A stretch of DNA of 64,000 nt. It comes from Deroplatys truncata. Its lineage: Eukaryota > Arthropoda > Insecta > Mantodea > Mantidae. Positions 43,990-56,245 of the stretch are shown in pieces (the first letter of the stretch is position 1; every line of letters starts with the position of its first letter). Both the position numbers and the translations under genes were made by a program. The DNA lies in contig CM060987.1 of assembly GCA_030765065.1 (NCBI GenBank), positions 77,615,833 to 77,679,832 on the forward strand, in the 5' to 3' direction. Under the pieces are notes generated by a model. It made no database searches, was not told the DNA's origin, and saw only the letters and a program-made list of their open reading frames with translations.

Positions 43990-46149
43990 AGCGACCGCAA
44001 TGTATTACATGCAGATATTTAAAAGTATCTGTGTATTTCAAATAGTGTCGTAATGCAATATTGAAAACAAAGAATTAAACACTTGTGACCACTATAACTA
44101 GGGCCCGGATTTTTAGGTCCTGTTAGCCAAGGTTTTAGACATTCTGTATACTTAAAATAGGCGTTTATAGATTTTCTTTGTGGATCATTGATATTAATAT
44201 GTAATCTTATGTTATGCTGAAAATAGTTTTTTAAAATAAATGCTAACACCAACAAATTTTGTGACTTTCATATTTTAGCAACATTTATTTATAACCTTAT
44301 TTCACAAAAGTACACCTTATCAATAACCATCATAAAACTTACAGAATATGTTTTAATACTTCTTTTGTTGGTGGATAACTCTCCCCAACAGTTTTTGGAA
44401 TGACTGATTTCCTAATATCTCGTTCCTCATTCTACCGCATAGGTTATAGATGCTAATACTGCAGGTTTAGGGTTAATTTTCCTGTATATTTTTCTCCATG
44501 AAGTACTGAACAAATCAGCTTCGCGTCTTCAAAGCCAGGATAGCGTTTAATAATTGTTTGCACACAACTCCCACTGGGCAGGGTACCTTTTCATGAAAAC
44601 ATTGCCAATTATATTATCCAAAGTGTCCTTGAGTGGTAAGGTCGCGCTTTCCAAGCAGATAATACTTCTGGTATTTTTATATCTAATATACCTTGATATT
44701 TTCCAGGGAAGTAACAATGATGGGAGCTTCGATAAATACGTATTTGTCATCTAAAGAACTGAAAACAGCGACTTGGGGCATTTTAGGTCCCAACACCTCA
44801 TTTAGATATTTTTAGGTAGGATGAAACTCATTCATTTAACCCTATGAATTGTGAAACGTATTTATATTTTGAAAATAGTTCATAAATAGCATATAGATAT
44901 AGCACATTTGGAAAGTATGTAGTTGGACTCCTACTATGAAGATGGTCGCAGGTTGAAACAGGCCTGCAGTCCATCAAGAAGGGGAGCTGCATTTATCATT
45001 TTAGCGGTGTTTATTTTCATCGCTAGGATTCTAAGAAACCACTGCTTTTATTCAGTTCGCTATTCTGGTAGGTATTCACTAAAGGGAAATGTATGTAAAT
45101 CCTCAATTGAGGCTGTAGCTTTAAAGCGTAAAGTAAACTGTTTTTTCCATCGATTCCTTTCTATAAAGTTTTCTTTTGCTGCGGCCCAAGGGCTTTTATG
45201 TACACGGTTTGAAGTGTGAGTTATCCTAAGATGAAAAAGCTTCCCCAAGGATTACAAATAAAGTGCTCTTGCCAGTCGAAGAGTTCTTACTTCACCATGG
45301 ACCGTACCATCTACAGTTGCGGCGCCAATACTCTCCGGATGAGATGCCTATCTTCAGAAATCGATTAAAGGGAAGCGCTCTCCTAGAGAGAACTTAAAGC
45401 TCAAATGCCCTAATCCTTATTGCAAACAATTTAATGATATTTCGGTTAAAGGCAACCTTTACCAGGGATAAGGGTGTAAATTATGATATTCTAATATATT
45501 ATATCAGAAGTTCGCAACTGTACAGAAATACATAGCGTCTAAAGATTTAAATGCCTATGTACGAACAATGCTGTTGTTGATTAAGGTATTAAAAAGCATA
45601 CTTTTACAGCTTATATTCAACAACCTATGTAAAATTATTATTGTCAAAGTTATATAAAATTATTTATAATACTTAGTATTACTGTAAATGTAATGCAACA
45701 TGTTAAATAAATTAATAAAAAATCATCTCCAGTAAACTGTGTTCTATCATTAACTATTTTATTGTAGTCAAAATATATTGATTACATTGTATCTACCTAT
45801 GTCCGATTTTGTTTACTTTGTTCAAATATTATGAGCAGCATATGATAAAGAATGTCTTCACTATAAAATGACAAACTTGTTTTAAATATAAAGAAAACTA
45901 AATCAACAGCAATCACGTAAGCTTGCATTTAGAACGCCTTGACAGTACAGCGCAGGGATGTACATGTTGATGTGGACGATAAGTTTAAATAGTATGAACA
46001 ATTAAATTTATTCTATTTAATTTATTATAGATAGTAAGGGGCAGGGATTGCTAAATAACCTTGAGGATGTAAGCAGGTAAACACAAATCGCTAATCGGAG
46101 AAAATCATGTCTCGCAGCTTCATCTGTTCAACTAACCTCACGCTTTCAT
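43990..46149. other. No gene seen
   Basis: AT-rich. Open frames at 44,554-44,754 overlap on both strands, and one at 44,923-45,219 lacks any recognisable domain. No gene is supported. Confidence 0.45.
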
Positions 46150-46745
46150 TACGATTACGTCTGTGGCCGCATTCGGGAGTTCCCCGGGATCGACCCCCCG
46201 ACGAGCACCCACTAACCCTGGATTTTTCGTGGTTTCCCCGGGTCGCCAGGCGAATGCTGGGGGTAGTTCTTCTTCTACCACTACTCTCCTCTCTCTCATT
46301 TTCTGTGCACATCTTATTCCTTGTGATTTGTTTCAGGGTTGTAGGACCAGGCGGAGGTGTTCGGTGGGTTGCGGCTGGGTGAGGCTTGTGTTCTGTAAAG
46401 GTTTCCTCCCTGGTGTCGCTGCTATACCGCTCAGTTAGATCTCTCCTCAGGGTAGGGCTCTGCTCTGGGGGACCCTGGAGGTTGGTGGCTTGTGGGTAGC
46501 GACCGTACGCAGTCGGATGCGTTCTACTGGAAACGTTACGGACCCCATCCATGCTTGCGCTAGTCGGCATCCAGATCTGGTCGCCCTTCGGGTCTCTCCC
46601 CCCATCCTTCCTTCCCAGGGGTCACGTTGGTAGCATAAAGGCCGCTTGGCCTGCGTGCGGTGCTCTGTCCTGTTTCCGTGATACGTACCTTTACCTTTAT
46701 TACTACCATCACTATCGCCACCACCAACACTATTATTATCAATGC
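46150..46745 (+). mobile_element. tRNA-derived SINE (first family), long copy
   Basis: It contains 'ctgtggccgcattcggga', GGGATCGACCCCCCGACG (worn B box), 'ggtttccccgggtcgccagg' and 'cgaatgctgggggtag'. The GC-rich body continues to a (TA/TTA/CAC)-rich tail at 46,690-46,745. The long open frames on both strands (up to 159 codons) are chance frames in this GC-rich repeat. Confidence 0.65.
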
Positions 46746-46879
46746 TGTAATTAGTTTTAACTATATTTATATACTGTTGAGATGCTTAAAAGAAATTGGA
46801 CGAGTCAATAAATTTCACTTACATCCAAATTAATCATTTTCACCAATTTTAATTGTGAAGAACAAACTATATATATTTT

Positions 46880-47130
46880 ATGAAACGCTTGGACAGAAGT
46901 GATAAAATAAGGCGTGCCTATCTCTGAAAGGTTTGAGTTCGAATCTCGGTTGCCTGACTAAAATAACTTTTTCCGCGATTTTTCCTTATTCTTAAAAGAC
47001 ATGCGGAGATGTGAAGTTCTGCGGAGTCATTAGCAAAGTGACAGTCATTAACGCGAATTTTGCAGAGTCATTAGGCTTGGAAGCAGACCCTCAACCCAAC
47101 ATCCCTTCTCTCTACCAGCGGAGAGAGAGG
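46880..47130 (+). mobile_element. tRNA-like SINE
   Basis: The head has GAGTTCGAATCTCGG, a clear B box, after 'ataaggcgtgcctatctctg'. 'tttttccgcgatttttcctt' and 'aagacatgcggagatgtgaa' follow. The 3' boundary is not certain. Confidence 0.5.
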
Positions 47131-47139
47131 CAAGGAAAT

Positions 47140-47345
47140 GTAGCGTTACCTTGGTAACACGTGAGGCTCGTACTCGGGATCCCCGGGACGAATTCCACCA
47201 GGACCGTCCTGCCCCACAGGTTTTTTTCCCCCATGTTTTCCTCATAAGTGGCAAATGTTTCCTTCCCCAAATTCCTACCCATATATTATTTCATTGTATG
47301 TATCACCAGTGGCCATCGCCTGTGGTGCCATATGCAGTAAGAACG
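47140..47345 (+). mobile_element. SINE related to the one at 6,640
   Basis: The tail 'atttcattgtatgtatcacc' and 'gcctgtggtgccatatgcag' matches the tail at 6,835-6,885. The head has 'aacacgtgaggctcgtactc' and 'gatccccggga', a worn tRNA-like head. Confidence 0.55.
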
Positions 47346-49465
47346 TGTGTTAAACACTTCTTAAAAAAAAAGAACATCCGCTAATGTGAACAAGTTCAAT
47401 ATTTTTCTTCCTCAATGAAATTTAATTTAAACCGACTATCTATGTCCTGCTGTCAGAGAGAACCTACAGTGCAGTTTATCATCCAATCCAGCTATGAAAA
47501 ACAGTTTAATTGCTTCAAACCTCTACCACCACCACCACCACCACTACTACTGGGTTATTTATTTTTATAATCTACATTATTTGTTTCTATATTATTACAG
47601 AGTATTAGTACTCTTGAGTAAACTTATGCTTTGGATTATATTAAATGCTAATATCATATTAACATCTAATACCCAACGGTTGTTACGTTATTGAAAGATA
47701 AATTTATCGTATTCATTAATTTTGTCTCATTTTAAGCGCGCATAACTCCGGAACACTTTATTTTAGAATATTGTACCAAATTTCATTTTGTAGATAAAAG
47801 TCCGCATTTCAATTCAGCATATGCCAATTATTTTTATATTCACAAAACTGTACATATAGTTTTTACTTATTTTAAAGCGTCTCCGGATTTTTATAAAACT
47901 AAAATATTATATTGAGAATAATCCATAGTGTCATTAAGAGAATCCGGCAATGTTAGAGTGTTCGTAGTTATAGGACAAAAAGTGAATAAATGCAGCGATT
48001 TACCTGGTTGACGCACGTATATCAAAGCACTCTGTGAATCTGCAAGGAAATACTTAGAATCGCATACTGCATAGTAAGCGTTGTCATTGTTTAAACCTTA
48101 CGCACATCAGCTTGCTTGACGTTCAGTTCAAAACAAACGTGCGAGAGCGACCATGTGTACGTATTTTACTACTCCCATGCATGAAGTAATTTGCTTTTTT
48201 AATTATTTTAGACGAATCCTTATCAGTAAGCATTACAGTAAAATATGTATTTGTATTTAAATTACGGAATCTTACCATATATAATAAAGTTTTTTTTCTT
48301 AATCCTTACTCCTACACTTGAAAAAATAGAAATTTGTTTACTTAAATAAAAATAAGAACACGTTTACTTATCAGTATCAAAATAAAGCTCTATTTAAATA
48401 ATTAGATTTAAAAGTTTCAGAGTTATAACAGCTTGGAGTAAGGAAGTTTAGGAAGATACGATACGATAAATTTTAACAATCTTAATGGCAAAACGATGAT
48501 GTTTTGAATTTTAAGAGTTTGCATAAAGAATTGTATCGGGCTTTTCTCCAATTACAAAAACCTTCGTTACGTTTAAAAAATGCAAGGTCGATTTTCCTTC
48601 TATTTCGAACGATCTGAAATGGAATATCTCGTATGTAGATAGCTCCTTTCTTAGGTAGAAATTGCACTTTGACTCCTTAATCAGTTTAAAGTTATTTTTA
48701 AACAAAAGTAAAGATATAAAAATAAAATACACATTTGCATTATCCTTTTTTGTCAGTAAAGTATAACAGGCAATCCTAATGGATCGCTGTACTTAATATA
48801 AATGTCTGAAAAAAGAGAATCTAAATAATGACATAGCTTACATTAGCTATGAATAACTAAAAAACACTTTTCACATTGTTTTAAAACAGAGCTTTTAACC
48901 AGGAAAACCAAAATGTTCTTTCTCTGTGCTGGCTACCTTTAGTTAAATATATTTAAGTTGTAAAAAAGCATATGTCAAACCTGTTTCCACCATTTGCTTA
49001 TAGCACTATTAAAGAAGATAAAAAGAGAAGAGAAATATGTTTCGGTTGTGCCATTTATGCTACGAACTGGAATTTGCTCATTCGCCATTTGAGAGGTTAG
49101 GTAACGGCTCAATTTCTTCGACCATGAATACTACTGGACTGCGCATGACCTCGTGTTATTGAAGACAGCGTGAGATCAGCTGTTTGCTGGAGAGCGGATA
49201 GCCGAAGCAAAATGTCTAGCGCTGCGTTTTGCTCATTTTTGCATGTTTATAGCTTAAATTAAGCAAATACTCGCATGTATCAGATCTCGGGTGTAAATGA
49301 GCCTAAAAAATACAGGTGCACTATGTAGTTACATAAGTGTGAATTTTCAGGTTAGGTGTGCAATGATAGTGTACTTCAAAAAATGTTTTCACAAATATTT
49401 CTATAACAGTCATGTCTGCATCCGGCACACTATAAATTTCGTAAATGATTGTTAAAACGTTAAAA
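47346..49465. other. No gene seen
   Basis: Very AT-rich with short CAC/ACT repeats at 47,525-47,552. Short open frames have no recognisable domain. Confidence 0.5.
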
Positions 49466-50433
49466 ATCTGATGTGTTTCACTCACATGACTTTCTCTACT
49501 CTTGTACAAACTATTTTTACAAACTCTTATTCTCCATCTATTTCATACTAATCGAGATAAACATTTGCAGAAACGATCTTTTGACATGCAAAGAGAATTA
49601 TATTTTAAACATAGTGACCAGTTCTAAAAATATTTGACTATGGCTTAAGGCCTACTAAGTTCTCCTTGTTTTGTATTTGCAAGGGCAATATAGAAATACA
49701 GTAGCCTTTAAACATCGACATATATCCTAATAGCTGGTTGCTAGCTGCAGCACCATTCTCTTTGCCACAGATTAATACTCTTTGCATATCAAAGACAAAA
49801 AAATGAATAACGAATTCCCATTTGAGAAAATAAGTATTGAAAAATTTAAGGGAATAACATCAATATCTCCAAAATGGTTCACTCAACAAAAAAAATGTAT
49901 ATGATATAAATTGTGTATTTTAAAGCGATCCACATTTTTTGTGTAGTAAAATTTTGTTTATGTCTTATGGTTTACCAGTTATGCAAACGTCGTTCACAAT
50001 GAAGAATACTTTTGGAGACATTCCCAGAAAATTCAAGATATACATTTTATTTGTTATAAAAGCATCTTTAGCATATGATATTTTAATCAAAATCGTTAGA
50101 GCCATTTTTGAGAAAATTAAAATTTTCGAAAACTTTTCCATGTAAAGGGTAGTTTGGGGTGGGGGGATTTTCTTGAAAACCTACGTGTCGCATCTCTGGA
50201 AGATACTGAACTTAAATACCAAGTTTGGTGTTTATCCGACTGTTCGTTTCTGAGTTATGCTGTTCAGACACAGACTCACAGACACACAGACACACACGGA
50301 CATGTTTCCAAAAATGCTTTTTATGGATTCAGGGGGTCTCAAAACATATATTTCTGGTGAAATCTCAGTATCGAATTTTTGGGTGGAATACAATACTTCC
50401 CCTACTTACTGTACGTAGTAGAGGAAGTAAAAA
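49466..50433 (-). mobile_element. Family A copy with an internal inverted duplication
   Basis: The 3' end (complement TCTGATGTGTTTCACTCACAT) is at 49,467 and the 5' end GTAGAGGAAGTAAAAA at 50,418-50,433. Between 49,570 and 49,668 the block 'gacatgcaaagagaat' to 'ctaagttctccttg' lies in the opposite orientation to the rest of the copy. The proper-orientation version follows in worn form. The microsatellite (ACAGACTCACAGACACACAG) is near 50,275. Confidence 0.8.
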
Positions 50434-50526
50434 CTAGCTCTTTAATAGCACCTATATCATGTATGTAGGTATATAACGAATTGATGCAGGAATTTATATT
50501 GCTTCTCCATTATGCTCTACTTACCC
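50434..50526. other. Short spacer between opposed family A copies
   Basis: The 5' ends of two family A copies face each other across this 90 bp spacer. It shows no other feature. Confidence 0.5.
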
Positions 50527-51420
50527 TTTTTACTTTCTCTACTACGTATAGAAAGTAGGGGAAGTATTGCATTCCACCCAAAAATTCGATACCGAGATTT
50601 CACCGGAAATATATGTTTTGAGACCCACTGAATCCAAAAAAAGCATTTTTGGAAACATGTCCGTGTGTGTGTCTGTGTGTGTGTGTGTCTGTGTGTGTGT
50701 CTGTCTGTGTGTGTGTGTGTCTGTGAACAGCATAACTCAAAAACGAACAGTCGGATAAACACCAAACTTGGTATTTAGGTTCAGTATCTTCCAGAGATGC
50801 GACACGAAGGTTTTCAAGAAAATCTCCCCACCCCAGACTACCCTTTACATGGAACATTTTTCGAAAATTTTATTTTTCTCAAAAATGGCTCTAACGATTT
50901 TGATGAAAATATCATATGTTTAAGATAATGTCATGAGAAATGAAATGTATATCTCGAATTTTCTGGGGATGTCTCCAAAAGTATTCTTCATTGTGAACGA
51001 CGTTTGCATAACTGGTAAACCGTAAGAGATAGACAGAATTTTACTACACAAAAAATGTAGATCGCGTTAAAATACACAACTTATGTCATTTACATTTCTT
51101 TTGTTGAGTGAACCGTTTTCGAGATATTGCTTGTTATTTCCTTAAATATTTCAATACTTATACATTTCTCAAATGGGAATTCGTTATTCATTTTTTTTGT
51201 CCTGGTAATGGAAAGAGAATGAAATGCGCCACATAGTAACCAGCGTTAAAATATTTGAGTATCGCTTATAACCTACCATATTCCCCTTGCATCTACAAGA
51301 AAATTACCAATAAGATTGACATCTCGATATCTCGATTAACATGAAGCATATGGAGAATAGGCGTTTGTAAAAATAGATTGTACAAGAGTAGAGAAAGTCA
51401 TGTGAGTGTAACACATCAGA
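50527..51420 (+). mobile_element. Family A full-length copy, younger subfamily
   Basis: The clearest copy. The 5' end TTTTTACTTTCTCTACTACG is at 50,527 and 'ttcaccggaaatatatg' follows. A compound GT/GTCT microsatellite lies at about 50,661-50,722. Then come 'gccaaacttgg'-type text and 'aaatggctctaacgatttt'. The 3' end AGAGTAGAGAAAGTC, ATGTG, AGTGTAA, CACAT, CAGA lies at 51,389-51,420. At 894 bp it can serve as the reference for the family. Confidence 0.92.
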
Positions 51421-51643
51421 TTTTTTTACGTCCTGGACATGCAAAGAGAATGGAATGCGCCACATAGCAACCAGCGTTAAAATATTTGACTATCGCTTTA
51501 AACCTAGCATATTCCCCTTACATCTACATGAAAATTACCAATAAGATTGACATCTCGATTAACATGAAGCATATGGAGAATAAGTGTTTGTAAAAATAGT
51601 TTGTACAAGAGTAGAGAAAGTCATGTGAGTGTAACACATCAGA
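51421..51643 (+). mobile_element. Tandem extra 3' end of family A
   Basis: Directly after the preceding copy, the last ~225 bp of the element is repeated, from 'acgtcctggacatgcaaaga' to GTGTAACACATCAGA, with the same orientation and few differences. No 5' part is present. Confidence 0.85.
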
Positions 51644-51963
51644 ATTTTTTTTTACAAATCTGACCTTATAATAAAGGTTTGCCATGTGACACAGTGTAAT
51701 ACTTCGAACTAACAGAAAAACAATCTGGTATACTACATTCATTTGACTTTCTGTATCCATTATGGCTTCCTTTTATATAGCTTCTACACACTGTTCTTGC
51801 AAAACAGTATCTATATCATGTTATAGATATAAACGTTTGCAGAATTAGTCTCATTAAACATTTCGTTGTAGGTACATAGGAGATGTTAGGAAAGCGATAG
51901 TCACATGTTTAAATGCAGGCTGCTCTTTGCATAACTTCGCCGGAAACATTTGAATAAAAAAAC

Positions 51964-52783
51964 TCTGATGTATTACACTCGCATGACGTTCTCTTCTCTT
52001 TTACAATCTATTTTTAAAAACGCTTATTCTCCATATCCTTAATATTAATCGAGATGTAAATCTTATTGCTAATATTCTTGTAGATGCAAGGGGAAGTGGT
52101 AGGCTTTAAGCGTTAGTCAAATATTTGCATTACCAGGACAAAAAAAAATGAATAACGAATTTCCATTTGAGAAAAAGTATAAGTATTGGAACATTTAAGG
52201 GAATAACAAGCAATACCTTGCAAATGGTTCACTCAACAACAAAAAATGTATATGACATAAAGTGTGTATTTTAACGCGATCTACATTTTTTGTTCAGTAA
52301 AGTTTTGTCTATCTCTTATGGTTTACGAATTATGCAAAAGTTGTTCACAATGAAGAAGACTTTTGGAGACATTCCCAGAAAATTCAAGATGTACATTTTA
52401 TTTGTCATGAAATTATCTTAAATATATGAGATTTTAATCAAAATAGTTAGAGCCATTTTTGAGAAAATTTTCGAAAAATCTTCCATGTAAAGGGTAGTCT
52501 GGGGTGGGGGGATTTTCTTGAAAATCTTCGTGTCGCATCTCTGGAAGATACTGAACCTAAATACCAAGTTTGGTGTTTATCCGACTGTTCGTTTCTGAGT
52601 TATGCTGTTCACAGGCACACAGACAGACAGACACACAGACACACACGGACATGTTTCCAAAAATGCTTTTTTTGGATTCAGGGGGTTTCAAAACATGTAT
52701 TTCCGGTGAAATCTCGGTATCGAATTTTTGGGTGGAATACAATATTTCCCCTACTTACTGTACGTAGTAGAGAAAGTAAAAAA
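51964..52783 (-). mobile_element. Family A full-length copy, younger subfamily
   Basis: The 3' end (complement CTCTGATGTATTACACTCGCAT) is at 51,963 and the 5' end GTAGTAGAGAAAGTAAAA at about 52,766-52,783. The microsatellite (ACACAGACAGACAGACACAC) is near 52,615. A short piece in the 3' third, where 'gttgctatgtggagcattc' should be, is missing near 52,125. Confidence 0.88.
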
Positions 52784-53119
52784 AGTTGTTTGAAAAAAAT
52801 TATGTTTTTAAAGAGATATATCAGAGAGGCCCAACTGCAGTCGAAAGAGGGGAGAATGGGTGAACCTCAGTCCACTCGCTCCGACATGTTATTGTGAACA
52901 TGTAAGCCTACTTTACGTTGCAAAGGATGGGCAATGTTTGTCGAGTTTCATGGTAGCTTGAATCCAATGTGGTTTACTTTAAATGTAATTAATGCAATAC
53001 ACCATGGATATCGTGCCATTTGTACGTCACATTTCTTTTAGTGACTTTTCTGGCACATCTTATTTTTAACAAGGTAATCGGTTATTACCAATAATGACGT
53101 ACAAAGTCTCAGAAGACTT
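52784..53119. other. No gene seen
   Basis: No recognisable feature. Confidence 0.5.
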
Positions 53120-54900
53120 ATCAGGTGATCGTCGCTTATCCTATTAGATATTGGACTTTAATGTAATTAATTTTGGAAAAAGTTTGCTCGTAAAAGTGTA
53201 TGGATCGAAGATTGCCATTACATTTATTTCAAACACACGTAACCCTGAAAATTCATCACATGCCAGTGATTTAAAGAGTTCCCACCCTTCTTTATTAGAA
53301 TATTTAACTGTAGTAGAACTATGTAATTCAAGTAATTTGGAGAATAGGTGGAGCCGCACTGCAAGGGAAGATTCAGAGGAGTGTTAAATAGGCGAATTTT
53401 CCATTTCGGCGTTTTCAGGTCGGCAAATTGTGATTAAAAATTGACATATAATTGATGTATAATATCAATATTGTATTAGTTGTATAGTGAAGACCGAATC
53501 CAAGCAACGAAAATTATACAGATCTCCAACTTCCAGCTGATTTCGCCAAAGAGAGAGTTTCGCTTGAACGTGTTAATGGCGTCAACTAAATCCATTATTG
53601 TTTTATGTTTAACCTGTAAAGTTGTATTCAAAATATTCAAATGTTGAAATAAATGTTGGAGACGCAAAGTCACATAGCCATTCTGATTGAGTCAGTTCCA
53701 GTAGTTCATTCCCTGCAAGATATAAACGCAATAATTACTTCATTAAAACAATAACCAGAAATATATGGACGATTTGCACGAATTTTAAGAATCATTAATA
53801 CTTACCCCTCTTTCATGAAGCTAGCGATCTCGCTACGTAATTGGGGAAAAACTGTTAACATGAAACCTCTACTCAAACATCTTATATGACAATAATACGG
53901 TACTTGTGAATATTCAGATCCCAGCTCTTCTAATAATTCTTTGAATTGTCTATGGCGGAGGGGGCTAGAGTTAATGAAATTACACACTTCACTACAATGG
54001 ACATAACATTATTCAGAGTAATTGACTTAGCACATAAAGCTTCCCTATGAATTATACAATGAATAAATAACAGTTCCGAAGTTACACCAATACCCTGTAA
54101 AATTGACTCAGCCTACCAATAAGGTCATTTCCTTGCCCTTTCATGGATGGTGTGCCATCGGTTGCGACACTTACAAGTTCAGTCCAGGGAAGCTCATATT
54201 TACATTCAACCTTATTAACAGCAGTGAATATACCTATATTCGCCGCATTTTGATTCTGAAGAAAACTACATCTAAAAGCTCTTAAACATTTCAGTCAATA
54301 TCAATCCCTCCCAAAAAATTGCTAGTTGAGCTTCATTGCATCTGTCTGTAATGTCATCTAACGCTAATTAGAAAAAAATTAGCGGCTCTATTTTCTCCTG
54401 CAGTTGAGGTTTCTTCCCAGTTCCTGGATCCTCCTGGTAACAGTAGTTTGAGAAAGGCTTAACGACTGAAAAATGTTTATGAAATTAGGGCACATTTCTT
54501 TAGCCGTTGAAATGACTTATTCTTTTATGAGCTCCGCTTCATTTAATGGTTTCATATGTTTTTCTATTTGTTTCGCAATTCAGCCCTAGGATATTTGTGG
54601 TGTTTGGAACTTGACCAGTAAATTCTTTCACAATCATTTATTATTGTAATCTAGCTTTACCTACAAATGAAACAAATATAGAATTATACAATTGCAAAAA
54701 TAAATAAACAAAATCAATGTTTCCAGTGCTATTTTAATGCTGTCAAATGTCATACCTGAAAGAACGTGTTTTGCGTAGTCAGAAATATGATACCTTTCGA
54801 AATGTCGTTTGATGTTTTATTCAGACTTCAACTTCACATGAGCATTTTACTTGGTCGTTTTCTTGGACACAAAAATATCTCACTTCCCATAATTGATGAA
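53120..54900 (-). pseudogene. Relic of a ZBED-type hAT transposase
   Basis: Minus-strand pieces in order: a BED-zinc-finger-like start (VRYFCVQENDQVKCS, CEVEV) near 54,860; LSLSQTTVTRR near 54,430; YELPWTELVSVATDGTPSMK near 54,180, the conserved 'ATDGAP' region; FINSSPLRHRQFKELLEELG, SEYSQVPYYCHIRCLSRGFM (53,850-53,985); and KHKTIMDLVDAINTFKRNSL near 53,580. A worn C-terminal dimerisation region is at 53,150-53,350. This order matches hAT transposases of the ZBED5/GTF2IRD2-like group. Stops and frame changes occur throughout, so it is a dead transposon or a decayed domesticated copy. Clear hAT terminal repeats were not found. Confidence 0.8.
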
Positions 54901-55329
54901 ATAAATACCTGGACATCTTTGAATATGCCAACGCAAAACGTGAACTCACAAGGCCACCACCACTGCAAATGAATTTTGTGAATGGTATAAGTGCGACATC
55001 GAACAACTAGCAGGTTCGTTGGACCTTTCCCCTCACGTCAAGGAGGTGGAGGTGTTCAGAGTTCAAACTTCACTAATTCGAACGGGTTACGGATGGATGG
55101 GCCAGCCTGATATACGGTTTCGGCATAGTGAGTTTTTGTCTAGCTCCTATGGTTTACACATAATACAAATTATAAACAAGCATCTTTTTAAGCCTATCTG
55201 CTAAACACTCTGTAACAGACAATGATCATGAATTATTTTTTCAATGTATTATCCAGATGGAAGTACAAGTTAGGCATTTCTTTATATTAGAACTAAAGTG
55301 TGTGTTTTGCTCCAAGTCCGCAGTTTTTT
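54901..55329. other. No gene seen
   Basis: No recognisable feature; short open frames only. Confidence 0.45.
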
Positions 55330-55337
55330 TGTATGTT

Positions 55338-55490
55338 TGCTTATGTTCGGGAATATCCGTGGGTCTTCGTGCAGGTTCGGCTGCTAGGTAGAAGTCCTAG
55401 TTTTGTAATAAAGCAAGGGGTTGTAAGTATGTTTATGCATATTTGTGTTCGGGTATGCTAGTAGGTCTTCGTACAGGTTCGGGTGCTTGG
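55338..55490 (+). repeat. Two copies of a ~45 bp GTTCGGG/CTTCG unit
   Basis: The unit TGTTCGGG-TAT-C-GTAGGTC followed by TTCGTGCAGGTTCGGGTGCT occurs near 55,343 and 55,444. Two more copies lie at 57,630 and 57,690. On the minus strand it reads RRPTSIPEHK in all copies, but no longer frame is shared, so I treat it as a DNA repeat. Confidence 0.7.
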
Positions 55491-55499
55491 TAGAAATGG

Positions 55500-56245
55500 T
55501 AGTTTGTGAAGATCGTGTATATGGTGAAATCTGTGTGATGATGAATGGAAGAAGAGTGTGTGTAGAAATCCCTGTGATAGTGAAACAAAGAGTGGTAGAG
55601 AGAATCGTGTGAATACGAATGGAGGAGTGGGTGTAGAAATACATGTGATGGTGAAACAGAGAGAATCGTGTGAATACGAATGGAAGAGAGGGTGTAGAAA
55701 TCCATGTGATGGTGAGTAGAGAAAGTCATGTGAATGGAAGACGATTGTGTATAGTAACAAACAATGAATAGAGAAAATGTATGAATGTTAATTTAGGAAG
55801 AATGTGTAGGGAAACAAAGAATGAATAGAGAAAATCATATGAATGTTCATGTGAGAAGGATGTATACAGAAACAAAGAATGAGTAGAGAAAATTGTATGA
55901 ATCTTAATGGAAGAAAAATGTGTAGAGAAAATCGTATGAATGTTAATAGAAGAAGAGGGGATGTAGTAATCACTGTGATGGTGAAACAATGAGAAGGTAG
56001 AGAAAACCGTATGAATGTTCACGGAAGAATGTGTAGAGAAACAAGGAATGAGTAGAGGAAATTGTATCAATGCTCATGGAAGAAGAATGTATAGAGAAAA
56101 GCGTATGAATGTTCGTGGAAGAAGAATGTGTGCAGAAACAAAGAATGAGTAGTGAAAATCGTGTGAATGTTAATGGAAGAAGGGGGTATGGAGAAAACCG
56201 TATGAATGTGAATGGAAGAAGTTACGCCGAGAAATCCATGTGAAT
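55500..56245. repeat. Purine-rich minisatellite
   Basis: Imperfect tandem units of roughly 40-60 bp share the cores GAGTAGAGAAAATCGTATGA, ATGTTAATGGAAGAAGAATG and TGTAGAGAAACAAAGAATGA. One strand is almost all A and G. The open frames on the minus strand (FSTHSLFLYTSFSHEHS and similar) are translations of the repeat. The core GTAGAGAAAGTCATGTGAAT at 55,716 equals the 3' end of family A. Confidence 0.9.

Noticed and set aside
44923-45219. A 98-codon frame as a membrane protein gene
   Set aside because: A hydrophobic stretch is present, but there is no recognisable domain, no coding context and an overlapping antisense frame.
46091-46570. A 159-codon minus-strand open frame and two plus-strand frames
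   Set aside because: All three overlap within a GC-rich SINE; no domain is recognised.
55384-56070. Several Ser/His/Phe-rich open frames on the minus strand
   Set aside because: They are translations of a purine-rich minisatellite and overlap in all three frames.
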